A DNA stretch of 64,000 nt, taken from NCBI RefSeq assembly GCF_006064855.1, contig NZ_CP040753.1, forward strand, positions 1,116,001 through 1,180,000. The letters are read 5' to 3'. Below, piece by piece: positions 17,606-27,070 of this stretch. The notes under the pieces were generated by a model. The model saw nothing but the letters and a program-made list of their open reading frames with translations. It was not told where the DNA came from and made no database searches. Origin of the DNA: Sulfitobacter sp. BSw21498 (lineage in GTDB: Bacteria > Pseudomonadota > Alphaproteobacteria > Rhodobacterales > Rhodobacteraceae). The position numbers were made by a program, and so were the translations under genes. The stretch's first letter is position 1, and each line of letters opens with the position of its first letter.

Positions 17606-18412
17606 GTGACCAAGAAGACCCCCATTTCCCTAACCATCGCCGGTTCGGACAGCGGCGGCGGCGCCGGCATTCAGGCGGATATCAAGGCGATGTCGGCCAA
17701 TGGTGTTTATGCCGCCAGCGTGATCACCGCCGTCACCGCGCAAAACACCCGTACCGTCAGCGCCGTTCATGAAATCCCCGCCCAGATTGTGTCGGCCCAG
17801 ATCGACGCCGTGCTGTCGGATCTGGATGTGCAGTCGATCAAACTGGGGATGCTTTTTTCGCCCCAGATCATTCAGGCGGTGGCACAGGCGCTAGTCGGTT
17901 TCAAAGGGGCCGTCGTGGTTGATCCGGTGATGATCGCCAAATCCGGTGATGCGCTGTTGCAGGACCAAGCCGTCGCAGCGCTGATTACTGATATCCTGCC
18001 AGGTGCCGATCTGCTGACCCCCAACCTGCCCGAAGCCGCCCGCCTGCTGGACCAGTCCGAAGCCACCACCGCCGACCAGATGGTAGCGCAGGCCCGATGT
18101 CTGCTTGATATGGGGCCTAAAGCAGTACTGATGAAAGGCGGACATGGCGCGGGCGACATCTGTAGCGACGCGCTTGTCACCGCGCAAGGTGTTGCATGGC
18201 TGTCTGCACCGCGCATCGACACGCGCAACACCCATGGGACGGGTTGCAGCTACGCCGCTGCCATCGCCGCACAGCTCGCGCATGGCGCCCCCTTGGCCAT
18301 CGCGGTACAGGCGGCCCATAGCTATCTCCACGAGGCTATCCGCGCCGCCGACCGTCTTTCTATCGGTACCGGCCACGGCCCCGTGCACCATTTTCACGCG
18401 ATCTGGCCATGA
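17606..18412 (+). CDS. thiD: Hydroxymethylpyrimidine/phosphomethylpyrimidine kinase ThiD
   Basis: 268 aa from the GTG at 17606, which follows GAGAGGCG and gives the family start PISLTIAGSDSGGGAGIQADIKAM (split over residues 5-28). Other frame starts from 17534 would add an unconserved tail. It phosphorylates HMP and HMP-phosphate to HMP-PP. The late DTRNTHGTGCSYAAAIAA stretch holds the GTGC anion hole and catalytic region. It is first gene of the operon and directly under the riboswitch. With ThiY/X/Z import it can use salvaged HMP. Confidence 0.95.
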   Translation: MTKKTPISLTIAGSDSGGGAGIQADIKAMSANGVYAASVITAVTAQNTRTVSAVHEIPAQIVSAQIDAVLSDLDVQSIKLGMLFSPQIIQAVAQALVGFKGAVVVDPVMIAKSGDALLQDQAVAALITDILPGADLLTPNLPEAARLLDQSEATTADQMVAQARCLLDMGPKAVLMKGGHGAGDICSDALVTAQGVAWLSAPRIDTRNTHGTGCSYAAAIAAQLAHGAPLAIAVQAAHSYLHEAIRAADRLSIGTGHGPVHHFHAIWP

Positions 18413-19404
18413 CCCGCATCACCGTCATCGGCGCAGGCGTGGCAGGGTTGTGCATCGCGCGCGTCTTGCTGGATCGCGGGGCCCGCGTGCATCTGATCGA
18501 CCGTGCCAGCCAGCCCGGCCCGCAGGGGTGTTCGTGGTGGGCGGGTGGGATGCTCGCCCCCTATTGCGAAGGTGAAAGCGCCGAAGAACCCGTGGTGCGG
18601 CTCGGTCAACAAGCGGCGGACTGGTGGGCGCAGCATACGACGTCCCTCCAGCGCTGCGGCTCGCTTGTCGTCTCTCCAGCGCGGGACACAAGTGATCTGA
18701 CGCGCTTTGCGCGACGCACGGATAGCCATAAAACTTTGACCGCCACAGAGATCGAAGCGCTTGAGCCCGATCTGGGCGATCGCTTTGCCAAGGGCCTGTT
18801 TTTCGAGGACGAAGCCCATCTGTCCCCCCGCACTGCGCTGGCAGAGCTGTGGCGCGGACTGGTCGCCGACGGGGCCACCTTCGAACAATGCGAAGCCGAC
18901 CCGGATGCGCGCGCGAAAGACGGGTTGGTGATCGACTGCCGAGGCTACCATGCACGCGCCGATATGCCCGCGTTGCGTGGGGTGAAGGGTGAGATGGCGC
19001 TGCTGTCCTGCCCCGACGTCTCCATCAACCGCCCTATTCGCGTGCTGCACCCGCGTGTGCCAATTTACCTCGTGCCGCGGGGAGACGGTGTTTACATGCT
19101 GGGGGCCACGATGGTCGAAGGCCGCGCAGGCTGTCACGCCAGCGTCCGGTCTGTGCTGGAACTACTGAGCGCGGCCTACGCGCTGTCGCCCGCTTTTGGC
19201 GAGGCCGAGATCCTCGAGATCGGCGTCGACAGCCGCCCCGCCTTTCCCGACAACCTGCCGCGCATCGAACGGCAGGGCAATCTGATCCGCGCCAATGGCC
19301 TTTATCGCCACGGTTTTCTGCTGGCCCCCGCGCTGGCAACGACGGTGGCCGACCTGATCCTTGACGCCAAAACACCGGAGATGTTCCATGAAACTACAGC
19401 TTAA
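18409..19404 (+). CDS. thiO: Glycine oxidase ThiO (FAD-dependent)
   Basis: 331 aa. The FAD-binding Rossmann motif VIGAGVAGLCIARVLLDRG begins at residue 5. The following GCSWWAGGMLAPYCEGE segment is the characteristic ThiO/DAO region. It oxidises glycine to the imine (dehydroglycine) that ThiG needs for thiazole synthesis, the aerobic alternative to ThiH. Its place between thiD and thiS fits that role. It overlaps thiD by ATGA and thiS by 17 bases. Confidence 0.92.
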   Translation: MTRITVIGAGVAGLCIARVLLDRGARVHLIDRASQPGPQGCSWWAGGMLAPYCEGESAEEPVVRLGQQAADWWAQHTTSLQRCGSLVVSPARDTSDLTRFARRTDSHKTLTATEIEALEPDLGDRFAKGLFFEDEAHLSPRTALAELWRGLVADGATFEQCEADPDARAKDGLVIDCRGYHARADMPALRGVKGEMALLSCPDVSINRPIRVLHPRVPIYLVPRGDGVYMLGATMVEGRAGCHASVRSVLELLSAAYALSPAFGEAEILEIGVDSRPAFPDNLPRIERQGNLIRANGLYRHGFLLAPALATTVADLILDAKTPEMFHETTA

Positions 19405-19585
19405 CGGTGCCCCGCTCGACAGTGACGCGACCACTCTTGCCGCCTTGCTTGAGGCCGAAGGATTTGGCGGGGCCAAGGTCGCCACAGCCGTGAACGGCAG
19501 CTTTGTCCCAGCCACGCTGCGCACGACGCATCCCCTTAATTCAGGCGACAGCATCGAAGTGCTCGCCCCCATGCAGGGAGGTTGA
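19388..19585 (+). CDS. thiS: Sulfur carrier protein ThiS
   Basis: 65 aa ubiquitin-like protein ending in the obligatory Gly-Gly (APMQGG). The start at 19388 follows GGAG and gives the family N-terminus MKLQLNG. ThiF adenylates the C-terminal glycine, sulfur is added as a thiocarboxylate, and ThiG uses it for the thiazole ring. It lies between thiO and thiG with one base before the next gene. Confidence 0.95.
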   Translation: MKLQLNGAPLDSDATTLAALLEAEGFGGAKVATAVNGSFVPATLRTTHPLNSGDSIEVLAPMQGG

Positions 19586-19586
19586 G

Positions 19587-20360
19587 ATGCGCAGTTTCTA
19601 CGGCGAAACGCTTGCCAATGGTCTGATGCTGGGCACCGCGCAATACCCGTCGCCCAAAGTGCTGTCCGACGCCTTTGCTCGCAGCGGTGCAGCGGTGGCA
19701 ACGGTATCCCTGCGCCGCGAAAGCGGGCGGGATCGCGCCGGTCAGGATTTCTGGGAGCTGATCCGCGCGCTTGATGTGCATGTGCTGCCCAACACCGCCG
19801 GCTGCCACAGCGTCAAGGAAGCCGTCACCACCGCCCATATGGCACGCGAGGTCTTTGATACCCGATGGATCAAGCTTGAAGTCATCGGCGAAGAAGACAC
19901 GTTGCAACCGGATGTTTTTGGTTTGGTCGAGGCCGCGCGCATTCTGACCGAGGACGGGTTTCAGGTCTTTCCCTACACCACCGAAGACCTTGTGGTCGCG
20001 GACAAACTTTTGCGGGCGGGTTGCGAAGTGTTGATGCCCTGGGGCTCGCCCATCGGGTCGGGCATGGGGCTGAACAACGTCTTTGGGCTGCGTGCCATGC
20101 GCGCGCATTTCCCCGACGTGCCGCTGGTGATCGACGCGGGCATCGGCCTGCCTTCGCACGCGGCACAGGCGATGGAACTGGGGTTTGATGCGGTGCTGCT
20201 GAACACCGCTGTCGCCAAGGCAGGTGATCCCGCCGCCATGGCCGAAGCTTTTGCCACTGCGATCCGCGCCGGACAGCTTGCCGCCGACGCCGACCCGATG
20301 CCGCCCCGCGATATGGCCGCGCCCTCGACTCCGTTGATCGGAAAGGCGTTTCTGGAATGA
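19587..20360 (+). CDS. thiG: Thiazole synthase ThiG
   Basis: 257 aa TIM-barrel enzyme that joins DXP, dehydroglycine and ThiS thiocarboxylate. The start at 19587 follows GGAGGTTGAG. The Schiff-base lysine lies in [12 protein letters not shown] (about residues 91-102). The phosphate-binding [15 protein letters not shown] and [11 protein letters not shown] stretches are intact. Frame starts upstream at 19503 lie inside thiS and are rejected. Confidence 0.96.
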   Translation: MRSFYGETLANGLMLGTAQYPSPKVLSDAFARSGAAVATVSLRRESGRDRAGQDFWELIRALDVHVLPNTAGCHSVKEAVTTAHMAREVFDTRWIKLEVIGEEDTLQPDVFGLVEAARILTEDGFQVFPYTTEDLVVADKLLRAGCEVLMPWGSPIGSGMGLNNVFGLRAMRAHFPDVPLVIDAGIGLPSHAAQAMELGFDAVLLNTAVAKAGDPAAMAEAFATAIRAGQLAADADPMPPRDMAAPSTPLIGKAFLE

Positions 20361-20953
20361 GCCTCGACCGTTTCTATCCAATTTTCGACAGTGCGGCATG
20401 GCTGGACCGACTGGTGCCGCTGGGGATCAAGCTGGTGCAGCTTCGGATAAAGGACACACCCGCCCCCATGCTACGCCGTGAAATCCGGCAGGCCAAAGCG
20501 ATCTGCGCGGCACATGACTGCACCTTGGTCATCAACGATCACTGGCAGATCGCGTTAGAGGAAGGCTGCGATTTTATCCATCTGGGTCAGGAGGATCTGG
20601 ATACCGCAGACCTGTCTGCCATCCGCGACGCTGGTGCGCGTCTTGGGGTCAGTACCCACGACAAAGTAGAGCTGGCCCGTGCCCTCGACCTGCGCCCCGA
20701 ATATATCGCTCTTGGTCCCATCTATCCGACGATCCTGAAAAAAATGAAGTGGCACGAACAGGGGCTGGACCGTCTGCGTGACTGGCGCGATCTGGTAGAG
20801 CAGACCCCGCTGGTGGCAATCGGCGGCATGTCCGTCGCCCGCGCAGCCGGAGCCTTTGACGCCGGTGCCGATAGCGTCGCGGCGGTGACTGACATCACCC
20901 TGCACGCCAACCCCGAAGGTCGCATCGCCGATTGGCTGAGGGCCACACGATGA
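20357..20953 (+). CDS. thiE: Thiamine-phosphate synthase ThiE
   Basis: 198 aa. It joins HMP-PP with the thiazole phosphate. The TIM-barrel family signature is present: LVQLRIKD (about 26-33), [14 protein letters not shown] and IHLGQEDL (about 56-80), and LGPIYPT (about 116-122), with IGGM near residue 155 for phosphate binding. Overlaps of 4 bases on both sides show tight coupling with thiG and thiF. Confidence 0.95.
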   Translation: MSLDRFYPIFDSAAWLDRLVPLGIKLVQLRIKDTPAPMLRREIRQAKAICAAHDCTLVINDHWQIALEEGCDFIHLGQEDLDTADLSAIRDAGARLGVSTHDKVELARALDLRPEYIALGPIYPTILKKMKWHEQGLDRLRDWRDLVEQTPLVAIGGMSVARAAGAFDAGADSVAAVTDITLHANPEGRIADWLRATR

Positions 20954-21954
20954 CCCGTTACGACCGGCAGACGATCCTGCCAGAGGTGGGCACGACAGGC
21001 CAGCAGGCGCTGGCGGCTGCGCGTGTGGTCGTGGTTGGCGCAGGTGGGCTGGCCGCGCCGGTGCTGCCGCTGCTTGCGGGTGCCGGTGTGGGGCATATTA
21101 CCTTGATCGATGGCGATCATGTGACGCTGTCAAACCTGCACCGACAGACACTGTTCACCGAGGCCGATATCGGCACCGCCAAAGTCATCGTCGTCGCCCG
21201 CGCCATGACCGCGCGCAACAGCAGCTGTACGGTTGTGTGCCATGCTGTTCCCCTTGCGCCGGACAATGTCGCGACGCTCACCCAAGATGCCACGTTGGTG
21301 TTGGATTGCGCCGACAGTTTTGCGACCAGTTATGTGCTCTCAGATCACTGCCTTCAGGCGGGTCTGCCCCTGATCAGCGCCTCGGCGTTGGGGTTCGGGG
21401 GCTATGTCGGCGGGTTCTGTGGCGGTGCGCCGTCGCTGCGGGCGGTGTTTCCCGACCTACCCGACCGCGCTGCCAGCTGCGACACGGCAGGGGTCATGGG
21501 GCCGGTCGTTGCCATGGTCGGCGCGGCGCAGGCGCAGATGGCCCAAGCGTGTATTCTGGGATTGTCGCCGTCGCCGTTGGGACAATTGGTCAGCTTTGAC
21601 CTCGCGTCCTACCGCTTTGGCGGCTTTCGCTTCGACACCGCGCCAGAACCCGATCACGGCTTTAGCTTTATCGCGCCGTCCCAAATCCGCACGAGCGATT
21701 GGGTCGTGGACCTGCGCGGCCAAGGCGAAGCCCCAACAGCCGCAACCCCGACTGCGCTGCGCATCACCCTGCCCGATTTTACCCGAGATACCCCCCGCCC
21801 CTCGCACCAGACCCGCGCGGTGATCGCTTGCCGGTCTGGTTTGCGCGCGTGGCAGGCTGCGACCCATCTGGCCACCTACTGGAACGGCCCCGTTTCCCTG
21901 CTCGCCATGGGCGACCCATCCCCTTTGAAAGGACAAACCAATGAAAATATGTAA
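20950..21954 (+). CDS. thiF: ThiS adenylyltransferase ThiF-like, with C-terminal rhodanese-like tail
   Basis: 334 aa. An E1-like adenylation domain (about 1-220) has the ATP-binding GAGGLAAPVLPLLAGAGVGHITL and DGDHVTLSNLHRQ segments and the CDTAGV cysteine. The residues that are CxRCxFP in zinc-binding ThiF/MoeB read SLRAVFP here, so the structural zinc site seems lost. The last about 70 residues resemble a short rhodanese module with an active-site-like CRSGLRAW. The protein would activate ThiS and perhaps also supply its sulfur. Its start at 20950 overlaps the thiE stop, and its end overlaps thiY by 14 bases. Confidence 0.85.
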   Translation: MTRYDRQTILPEVGTTGQQALAAARVVVVGAGGLAAPVLPLLAGAGVGHITLIDGDHVTLSNLHRQTLFTEADIGTAKVIVVARAMTARNSSCTVVCHAVPLAPDNVATLTQDATLVLDCADSFATSYVLSDHCLQAGLPLISASALGFGGYVGGFCGGAPSLRAVFPDLPDRAASCDTAGVMGPVVAMVGAAQAQMAQACILGLSPSPLGQLVSFDLASYRFGGFRFDTAPEPDHGFSFIAPSQIRTSDWVVDLRGQGEAPTAATPTALRITLPDFTRDTPRPSHQTRAVIACRSGLRAWQAATHLATYWNGPVSLLAMGDPSPLKGQTNENM

Positions 21955-22879
21955 TATTCTGGCCGCACTCGCACTGACCACTGGACCTGCTCTGGCCCAA
22001 GACGAGATGACGCTTCTGCTGGACTGGTTCGTGAACCCGGACCACGGGCCGATTATCGTCGCGCAGGAAAAAGGGTATTTCGCCGAACAAGACCTGAAGG
22101 TCGACGTCATCGCCCCCGCAGACCCATCCGACCCGCCCAAGATGGTCGCTGCGGGCAAGGCGGACCTCGCGATTTCTTACCAGCCGCAGCTGCATCTACA
22201 GATCCACGAAGGCTTACCGCTACAACGGGTCGGCACGCTGGTCGCCACACCGCTGAACTGCCTGCTGGCGTTGACGGACGGACCCATTTCGTCTCCGGCC
22301 GATTTGGCGGGTAAAAAGGTCGGGTTCTCTGTTGGCGGTGTTGAAGAAGCGGTGCTCGGCGCGATCCTGACCCATCACGGGCTGTCGCTGGAAGATGTGG
22401 AGCTGGTCAACGTGAACTGGTCACTGTCGCCGTCTCTGATGTCCGGTCAGGTCGACGCCGTCATCGGTGCGTTCCGCAATTTCGAGCTGAACCAGATGGA
22501 TATCGAAGGCGTCGATGGCACCTGTTTCTACGTCGAGGAAGAAGGGCTGCCCTCTTACGACGAGCTGATCTACGTCGCCAACCGCGACACGATGGACAAA
22601 GACATGATCGCACGGTTTCTGGCAGCCACAGAGAAAGCGACGCAGTATATCGTGAACCACCCCGACGAAAGCTGGGAGATCTTCGCCGCCACCTCGGCCG
22701 ACTTGCAGGACGAGCTGAACGCCCGCGCATGGAAAGATACGCTGCCGCGCTTTGCGCTGCGTCCCACCGCGATGGATGTCGGACGCTACGCCACATTCGA
22801 GACGTTCTTGCACGACGCGGGACTGATCCCCGAGGTATTGCCTGTGTCGACCATCGCCATTGATGTGACCGCCCCATGA
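21941..22879 (+). CDS. thiY: HMP-precursor-binding protein of a thiamine-pyrimidine ABC transporter (ThiY-like)
   Basis: 312 aa with a signal peptide cleaved near ALAQ (about residue 20). The mature part belongs to the NMT1/THI5-like family: LLLDWFVNPDHGPIIVAQEKGYF (about 25-47) and GKADLAISYQPQ (about 71-82) are typical. Such proteins bind formyl-amino-methylpyrimidine or HMP. The riboswitch-controlled operon and the ThiX and ThiZ genes downstream support import of the pyrimidine half of thiamine. AAAGGA lies before the ATG. Confidence 0.9.
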   Translation: MKICNILAALALTTGPALAQDEMTLLLDWFVNPDHGPIIVAQEKGYFAEQDLKVDVIAPADPSDPPKMVAAGKADLAISYQPQLHLQIHEGLPLQRVGTLVATPLNCLLALTDGPISSPADLAGKKVGFSVGGVEEAVLGAILTHHGLSLEDVELVNVNWSLSPSLMSGQVDAVIGAFRNFELNQMDIEGVDGTCFYVEEEGLPSYDELIYVANRDTMDKDMIARFLAATEKATQYIVNHPDESWEIFAATSADLQDELNARAWKDTLPRFALRPTAMDVGRYATFETFLHDAGLIPEVLPVSTIAIDVTAP

Positions 22880-23559
22880 CCGCGCCGGACTATGGCCGCA
22901 GCTTCGCGCATTGGCGCGGAGCGGCAGCAGAGGACTGGCAGGGCTACACGCATCATCCTTTCGTTGAAGGGTTGCGCGACGGCAGTCTGCCGCGCCGGTG
23001 CTTCGTGAACTACTTGATCCAAGACTATGTTTTCCTTGTGCATTTCGCCCGCGCCTGGTCGATGGCCGTGGTCAAGTCCGAGACGCTGGAAGAGATGAAG
23101 ACCTGCGCCACCACGGTCGATGCGCTGGTCAATCATGAGATGGCACTGCACATTCGCACCTGTGCCGCGGCGGGCATTAACGAAGCCGCGCTGTTCAACG
23201 CAATCGAAGCCCCCGCGAACGTCGCCTATACCCGCTATGTATTAGATGCGGGGATGCAGGGCGATTTCCTTGACCTCATGGCAGCACTGCTGCCCTGCGT
23301 TATGGGCTATGCCGAGATCGGGCAGCGGTTGGCACAGACGCGCAGCGCCGACACCCCCTATGCCGAGTGGATCGATACCTATGCCGACCCCGAGTATCAG
23401 GGAATGTGCCAGACAGTCGGCGCGATGGTCGATCAAGCGGTTGCGCGGCGGATCGGCGATCTTGAACAGGCACCCCGTCGCGATACGCTGCAAAAACGCT
23501 TTGCGACCGCCACGCGGCTAGAGATCGGGTTCTGGCAGATGGGGCTGGACCTGCCATGA
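22876..23559 (+). CDS. tenA: Aminopyrimidine aminohydrolase TenA (thiaminase II)
   Basis: 227 aa all-helical protein with the TenA hallmarks FVNYLIQDYVFLVHFARAWS (about 42-61), with a Tyr/Asp pair, and the late EYQGMCQTVGAMVD stretch with a catalytic-type Glu region. A single Cys in the CATTVD segment near residue 76 differs from the usual catalytic Cys placement (about 135), where LLPCVMGYAEIG gives Cys 139. It hydrolyses aminomethyl-HMP to HMP during salvage of degraded thiamine. It sits between the binding protein and the ATPase of the importer. Confidence 0.9.
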   Translation: MTAPDYGRSFAHWRGAAAEDWQGYTHHPFVEGLRDGSLPRRCFVNYLIQDYVFLVHFARAWSMAVVKSETLEEMKTCATTVDALVNHEMALHIRTCAAAGINEAALFNAIEAPANVAYTRYVLDAGMQGDFLDLMAALLPCVMGYAEIGQRLAQTRSADTPYAEWIDTYADPEYQGMCQTVGAMVDQAVARRIGDLEQAPRRDTLQKRFATATRLEIGFWQMGLDLP

Positions 23560-24281
23560 CCCCGCCGCCCGCATTGCGCCTTGTCGGGCAGCACCAGATC
23601 GACAGCCGCCCGTTGTTCGAGGCCGACATTACTTTGCCCGCAGGCACATGGACCTGTTTGTTGGGGCCGTCGGGCGTGGGCAAATCCACTGTGCTACGGC
23701 TCATGCTCGGGCTGGAAACCGGCGGGGTATTTGCGGGCACGATCACCCCCTCGGACGGGCAGCCGCTGGACGGGCGGATCAGCTATATGGCGCAGTCCGA
23801 TCTGCTGTTGCCGTGGCTGAGCGTGATCGACAACATCATGATCGGCGACCGGTTGCGCGGCGCCCCCCCCGACAGGGACCGCGCAACTGACATGCTTGCG
23901 CGCGTCGGGCTGGCGGACCATGCACAAAAGAAGCCGTTGGCGCTGTCGGGCGGCATGCGACAACGCGCAGCACTTGCGCGGACCTTACTTGAAGACCGCC
24001 CCGTCGTCTTTCTGGACGAACCCTTTTCGGCGCTGGACGCCGGCACCCGCGCCGCTATGCAAGAGCTCGCTGCGGAATTGTTGAGCGGGCGCACAGTGTT
24101 GTTGGTGACCCATGATCCGGCAGAGTCCGCGCGGCTGGCCGATCACATCCTGATCCTGTCCGCCGAGGGCGCACAAAGCTGGCCAGTGCCCGCGCCCCCC
24201 ACACCACGCGCCATCACCGCCCCCGAGACCTGGGCCTGCCAGAGCGCGCTGTTATCCCATCTACGCGGTGTTCCCGCATGA
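23556..24281 (+). CDS. thiZ: ABC transporter ATPase for thiamine pyrimidine (ThiZ-like)
   Basis: 241 aa. It has Walker A GPSGVGKS (about 33-40), signature LSGGMRQRAALARTLL (about 130-145), Walker B PVVFLDEPFSALD, and the switch histidine in VTHDPAES. It energises import through ThiX. It is part of the thi operon with 4-base overlaps on both sides, so its substrate is inferred from context. Confidence 0.9.
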   Translation: MTPPPALRLVGQHQIDSRPLFEADITLPAGTWTCLLGPSGVGKSTVLRLMLGLETGGVFAGTITPSDGQPLDGRISYMAQSDLLLPWLSVIDNIMIGDRLRGAPPDRDRATDMLARVGLADHAQKKPLALSGGMRQRAALARTLLEDRPVVFLDEPFSALDAGTRAAMQELAAELLSGRTVLLVTHDPAESARLADHILILSAEGAQSWPVPAPPTPRAITAPETWACQSALLSHLRGVPA

Positions 24282-25021
24282 GGCGCAGTGACATACCGCT
24301 TGCGATCCTGCTGGGATTGGCGCTGTGGCAAGGCATCGTGCTGCTGACCGATGCACCGCATTACATTTTGCCCTCGCCATGGCGCGTGGCGCAAGCGGCG
24401 TATCATGCCCGCGTGAGCCTTTTGGAAAATGCCTGGGTGACCACGGTCGAGGTGCTGCTGGGTCTGCTCATCGGTACGGGCCTGGGGGCAGCGACCGCGA
24501 TCCAGCTGTCGCTGTCCAAAACCTCCGAGCGTCTTTTGCTGCCGCTGTTGGTCTTTACCCAAGCCGTGCCTGTCTTTGCGCTCGCGCCGCTGCTGACGCT
24601 GTGGTTTGGTTACGGGATGGGGTCAAAGATCGTGATGGCGGTGCTGATCATCTATTTTCCGGTAACTTCGGCCTTTCACGACGGGCTGACCCGCGTGCCC
24701 ACCGGCTACCGTGATCTGGCCCAATCGATGGGGGCACGCCGCTTGCGTTTTATGCGCCATGTGCAAATCCCGCAGGCGCTGCCGAGCCTTGCAACAGGGC
24801 TGCGGCTGGCAGCCGTCTATGCGCCCATCGGGGCCGTGATTGGCGAATGGGTCGGTGCGTCAAAGGGCCTTGGCTATCTGATGCTGCTCGCCAATGGCCG
24901 CGCCAAGATCGACCTGATGTTTGCCGCACTGATCGTGCTGGCGTGCCTGACCGTCCTGCTGCATCTGGCCGTCGGGCAGCTGGCCCTGCGCCTGACACGT
25001 TATGCCGAAGGGCGCATGTAA
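24278..25021 (+). CDS. thiX: ABC transporter permease for thiamine pyrimidine (ThiX-like)
   Basis: 247 aa with about six membrane helices. The EAA loop LAQSMGARRLRFMRHVQIPQALP (about 147-169) is of the nitrate/taurine/HMP permease group. It is the last gene of the operon. A perfect hairpin with 10-bp arms follows eight bases after the stop. Confidence 0.9.
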   Translation: MRRSDIPLAILLGLALWQGIVLLTDAPHYILPSPWRVAQAAYHARVSLLENAWVTTVEVLLGLLIGTGLGAATAIQLSLSKTSERLLLPLLVFTQAVPVFALAPLLTLWFGYGMGSKIVMAVLIIYFPVTSAFHDGLTRVPTGYRDLAQSMGARRLRFMRHVQIPQALPSLATGLRLAAVYAPIGAVIGEWVGASKGLGYLMLLANGRAKIDLMFAALIVLACLTVLLHLAVGQLALRLTRYAEGRM

Positions 25022-25029
25022 ATAGGTCT

Positions 25030-25058
25030 GGCTCACGCCCGCCGACGAGGCGTGAGCC
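25030..25058. terminator. Hairpin at the end of the thi operon
   Basis: GGCTCACGCC (25030-25039) and GGCGTGAGCC (25049-25058) are perfect 10-bp arms with a 9-base loop. No T-run follows on either side. It lies between convergent genes and can serve both. Confidence 0.7.
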
Positions 25059-25068
25059 AAGGAGCTCG

Positions 25069-25878
25069 TTACCCGGCGTTGGGGCGGACCCGCGCGCCAC
25101 TTTTATCGGCAAAGGCCGCAAGTCGGGCACGGGCGTCAGGCTGGGTATTGACCAAACCGGCGACCACGGCCTCGGCATAGGCGGCATCCATCGCGGACAT
25201 GTTTTGCATGTGGCTCACCGCGCTACAAATCGCAAAGTTAGACAGCGGCAGGTTCTGGGCGGCCTGGCGGGCAAGCTCCATCGCCTTGTCCATGCTGGAG
25301 CCTTCGACGATATACTGCGCCAACCCTAAATCGACCGCCTCTTGCCCCTGATAGACGCGGCCCGTCAGCATCATGTCAATCATCCGCGCCTTACCCACCA
25401 GATCGGTGACACGGATCGTAGCACCACCGCCCGTGAACAGACCACGCTGGCCTTCGGGAAGCGCAAAATACGCGCTTTGATCCATCACTCGCACATGGGC
25501 AGAGCTGGCAAGTTCAAGCCCCCCACCGACGACAGCCCCCTGCAACGCGGCGATCACCGGCACGCCGCCATATTCCATCTTGTTGAATGCTTCGTGCCAA
25601 CGCAGACAGACGTGCATGAAATCGGCCGGGCTGCGGTCTGCGTCATGGTGTTCAATCAGGTCCAGCCCGGCGCAAAAGTGATCCCCCGCGCCTGCGAGAA
25701 CCACGGCACGGACACCGGCACGGGGTGCCGTGGAAAAGAAGGTCACCAGCTCTTCGATCGTGTCGATATCCAGCGCGTTCCGCTTGGTGGGCCGGTTCAG
25801 GGTCACCACCCAGACGCCATCGTCATGCGCCTTGATATCCAGGTTGCGGTAGCTGGTCGGATCAATCTGAACGGCCAT
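25069..25878 (-). CDS. Enoyl-CoA hydratase/isomerase family protein (crotonase)
   Basis: 269 aa from the ATG at 25878, preceded by GAGGAGGAC. A frame start at 26007 would add 43 unconserved residues. The crotonase fold is marked by the oxyanion-hole segments [10 protein letters not shown] (about 64-73) and [11 protein letters not shown] (about 111-121). A glutamate in [10 protein letters not shown] fits the catalytic position. The family hydrates or isomerises acyl-CoAs; the exact substrate is not evident. It is a single gene, unrelated in function to the thi operon it faces. Confidence 0.87.
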   Translation of the reverse strand: MAVQIDPTSYRNLDIKAHDDGVWVVTLNRPTKRNALDIDTIEELVTFFSTAPRAGVRAVVLAGAGDHFCAGLDLIEHHDADRSPADFMHVCLRWHEAFNKMEYGGVPVIAALQGAVVGGGLELASSAHVRVMDQSAYFALPEGQRGLFTGGGATIRVTDLVGKARMIDMMLTGRVYQGQEAVDLGLAQYIVEGSSMDKAMELARQAAQNLPLSNFAICSAVSHMQNMSAMDAAYAEAVVAGLVNTQPDARARLAAFADKSGARVRPNAG

Positions 25879-26247
25879 GTGAAGTCCTCCTCTTTTGGGG
25901 CCAGTTTTTTGGTCGGCCCCGATGCCTCGCTGCTGCAAGGTCTTGCTGAATATAAGCAAAAGGCACTCCCACCTTTTGCGTGAATGCCCATTGAGTAACC
26001 TGCCCATGACACCCCGTCTATCGGTGTTCCGATAATTTCAGCACGTCGGGTTCCCCAAGGGCAAAGCCCCCGCTAAGATTCGCGTTACGGCGATCACCTT
26101 GAGGCGGCAAAACCGTTTAAAAACGCACTGTTACCGTGTGTGTTCACCGCAATCCGGCACTGCGAAAGAAAAAAATCAAAAATAATCGTCGGGGCGTTAA
26201 AAATGGGGTTGAACCCCGCCCGATCCTTAGGGTAGTGAAGCGTTACC
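25879..26247. other. 369-bp region upstream of tRNA-Val
   Basis: It holds the 5' region of the crotonase gene and the promoter of the tRNA. I can point to no clear -35/-10 pair; a weak TTGAGG occurs at 26099. A frame running from 26136 across the tRNA is not a gene. Confidence 0.5.
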
Positions 26248-26323
<76 letters not shown>

Positions 26324-26532
26324 TTTCACCACATACACAGTTCTACCAACGCAAACTGCGCCAACGGCGACAGGGTTTTCTGCGTTTGTTTGCAGAGGCT
26401 TATTAGCCTGCCCCCGCTTGGATCGATAGCCCGCGCCCTACAAACGGCAAAGCCCCCCACCAAGGTGAAGGGCTATTGTCGCTATCGTATCGCTAAAAAT
26501 AATCTGCGCCGGAAAAGCGGCAGACCAAGGGA

Positions 26533-26910
26533 TCACACGTCGGTCAAATCGACATCTGCGTCTTGCGCTGAAGCGTCGCCCTGCCCCGGTGTAACCTGAC
26601 GCACTTTCACGCGGATCATCTTGCCGTTTTTCAACTCTTTTTCATTGATCACCTTCAGCTTGCCAAACGGCAGAAGGTTCAGCTCGCGACTGTCTGACAA
26701 GGCTTCCCCGAGAACAGAAAGCATCGCTTCGACGACGGGTTTCGCATCGCGTTTCTTCACGCCAGAACGCTCGACCACTGTATCGATTAGCTCTTTCTTG
26801 CGCATCACCGGCCCCATGATCACCGGATGTGGGGCATCAACAACGGCGGGTGTTGCGGTATCGTCTGCGATGTCGGCATTGGGCGTATTGGTTTTATTAA
26901 GAGTAGTCAT
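26533..26910 (-). CDS. HU-family DNA-binding protein with N- and C-terminal extensions
   Basis: 125 aa. The HU/IHF core runs from about residue 36 (MRKKELIDTVVERSGVKKRD) to about 107. An Ala/Asp/Pro-rich N-terminal extension of about 35 residues precedes it, and an acidic C-terminal tail follows. The DNA-binding arm region is short: INEKELKNGKMIRVKVRQ replaces the usual GRNP arm, so the classic proline-intercalating arm tip looks altered. It lies just downstream of lon on the same strand. HU genes beside lon are common, and HU proteins are known Lon substrates. It may compact DNA, but the altered arm makes the binding mode uncertain. Confidence 0.8.
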   Translation of the reverse strand: MTTLNKTNTPNADIADDTATPAVVDAPHPVIMGPVMRKKELIDTVVERSGVKKRDAKPVVEAMLSVLGEALSDSRELNLLPFGKLKVINEKELKNGKMIRVKVRQVTPGQGDASAQDADVDLTDV

Positions 26911-27026
26911 AAAGCTGCTCGTCCTTTCAGCAGGTTAGCAAAACCCTAGCGAGGCGGCGGCAGGTCATCCAGAAAGGCCTGGAGCCAAACCCGTATCGGG
27001 CGAAAATTCATATGGCTTATGTTAGA

Positions 27027-27050
27027 AAGCCCGCCCCGAGGGGCGGACTT
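27027..27050 (-). terminator. Terminator after lon
   Basis: AAG-c-CCGCCCC (27027-27037) pairs with GGGGCGG-a-CTT (27040-27050) across a two-base loop, with one mismatch. On the minus strand it is followed by a T-containing stretch. It separates lon from the HU gene. Confidence 0.65.
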
Positions 27051-27070
27051 ATAGTCATTGGCGTTCCAGC

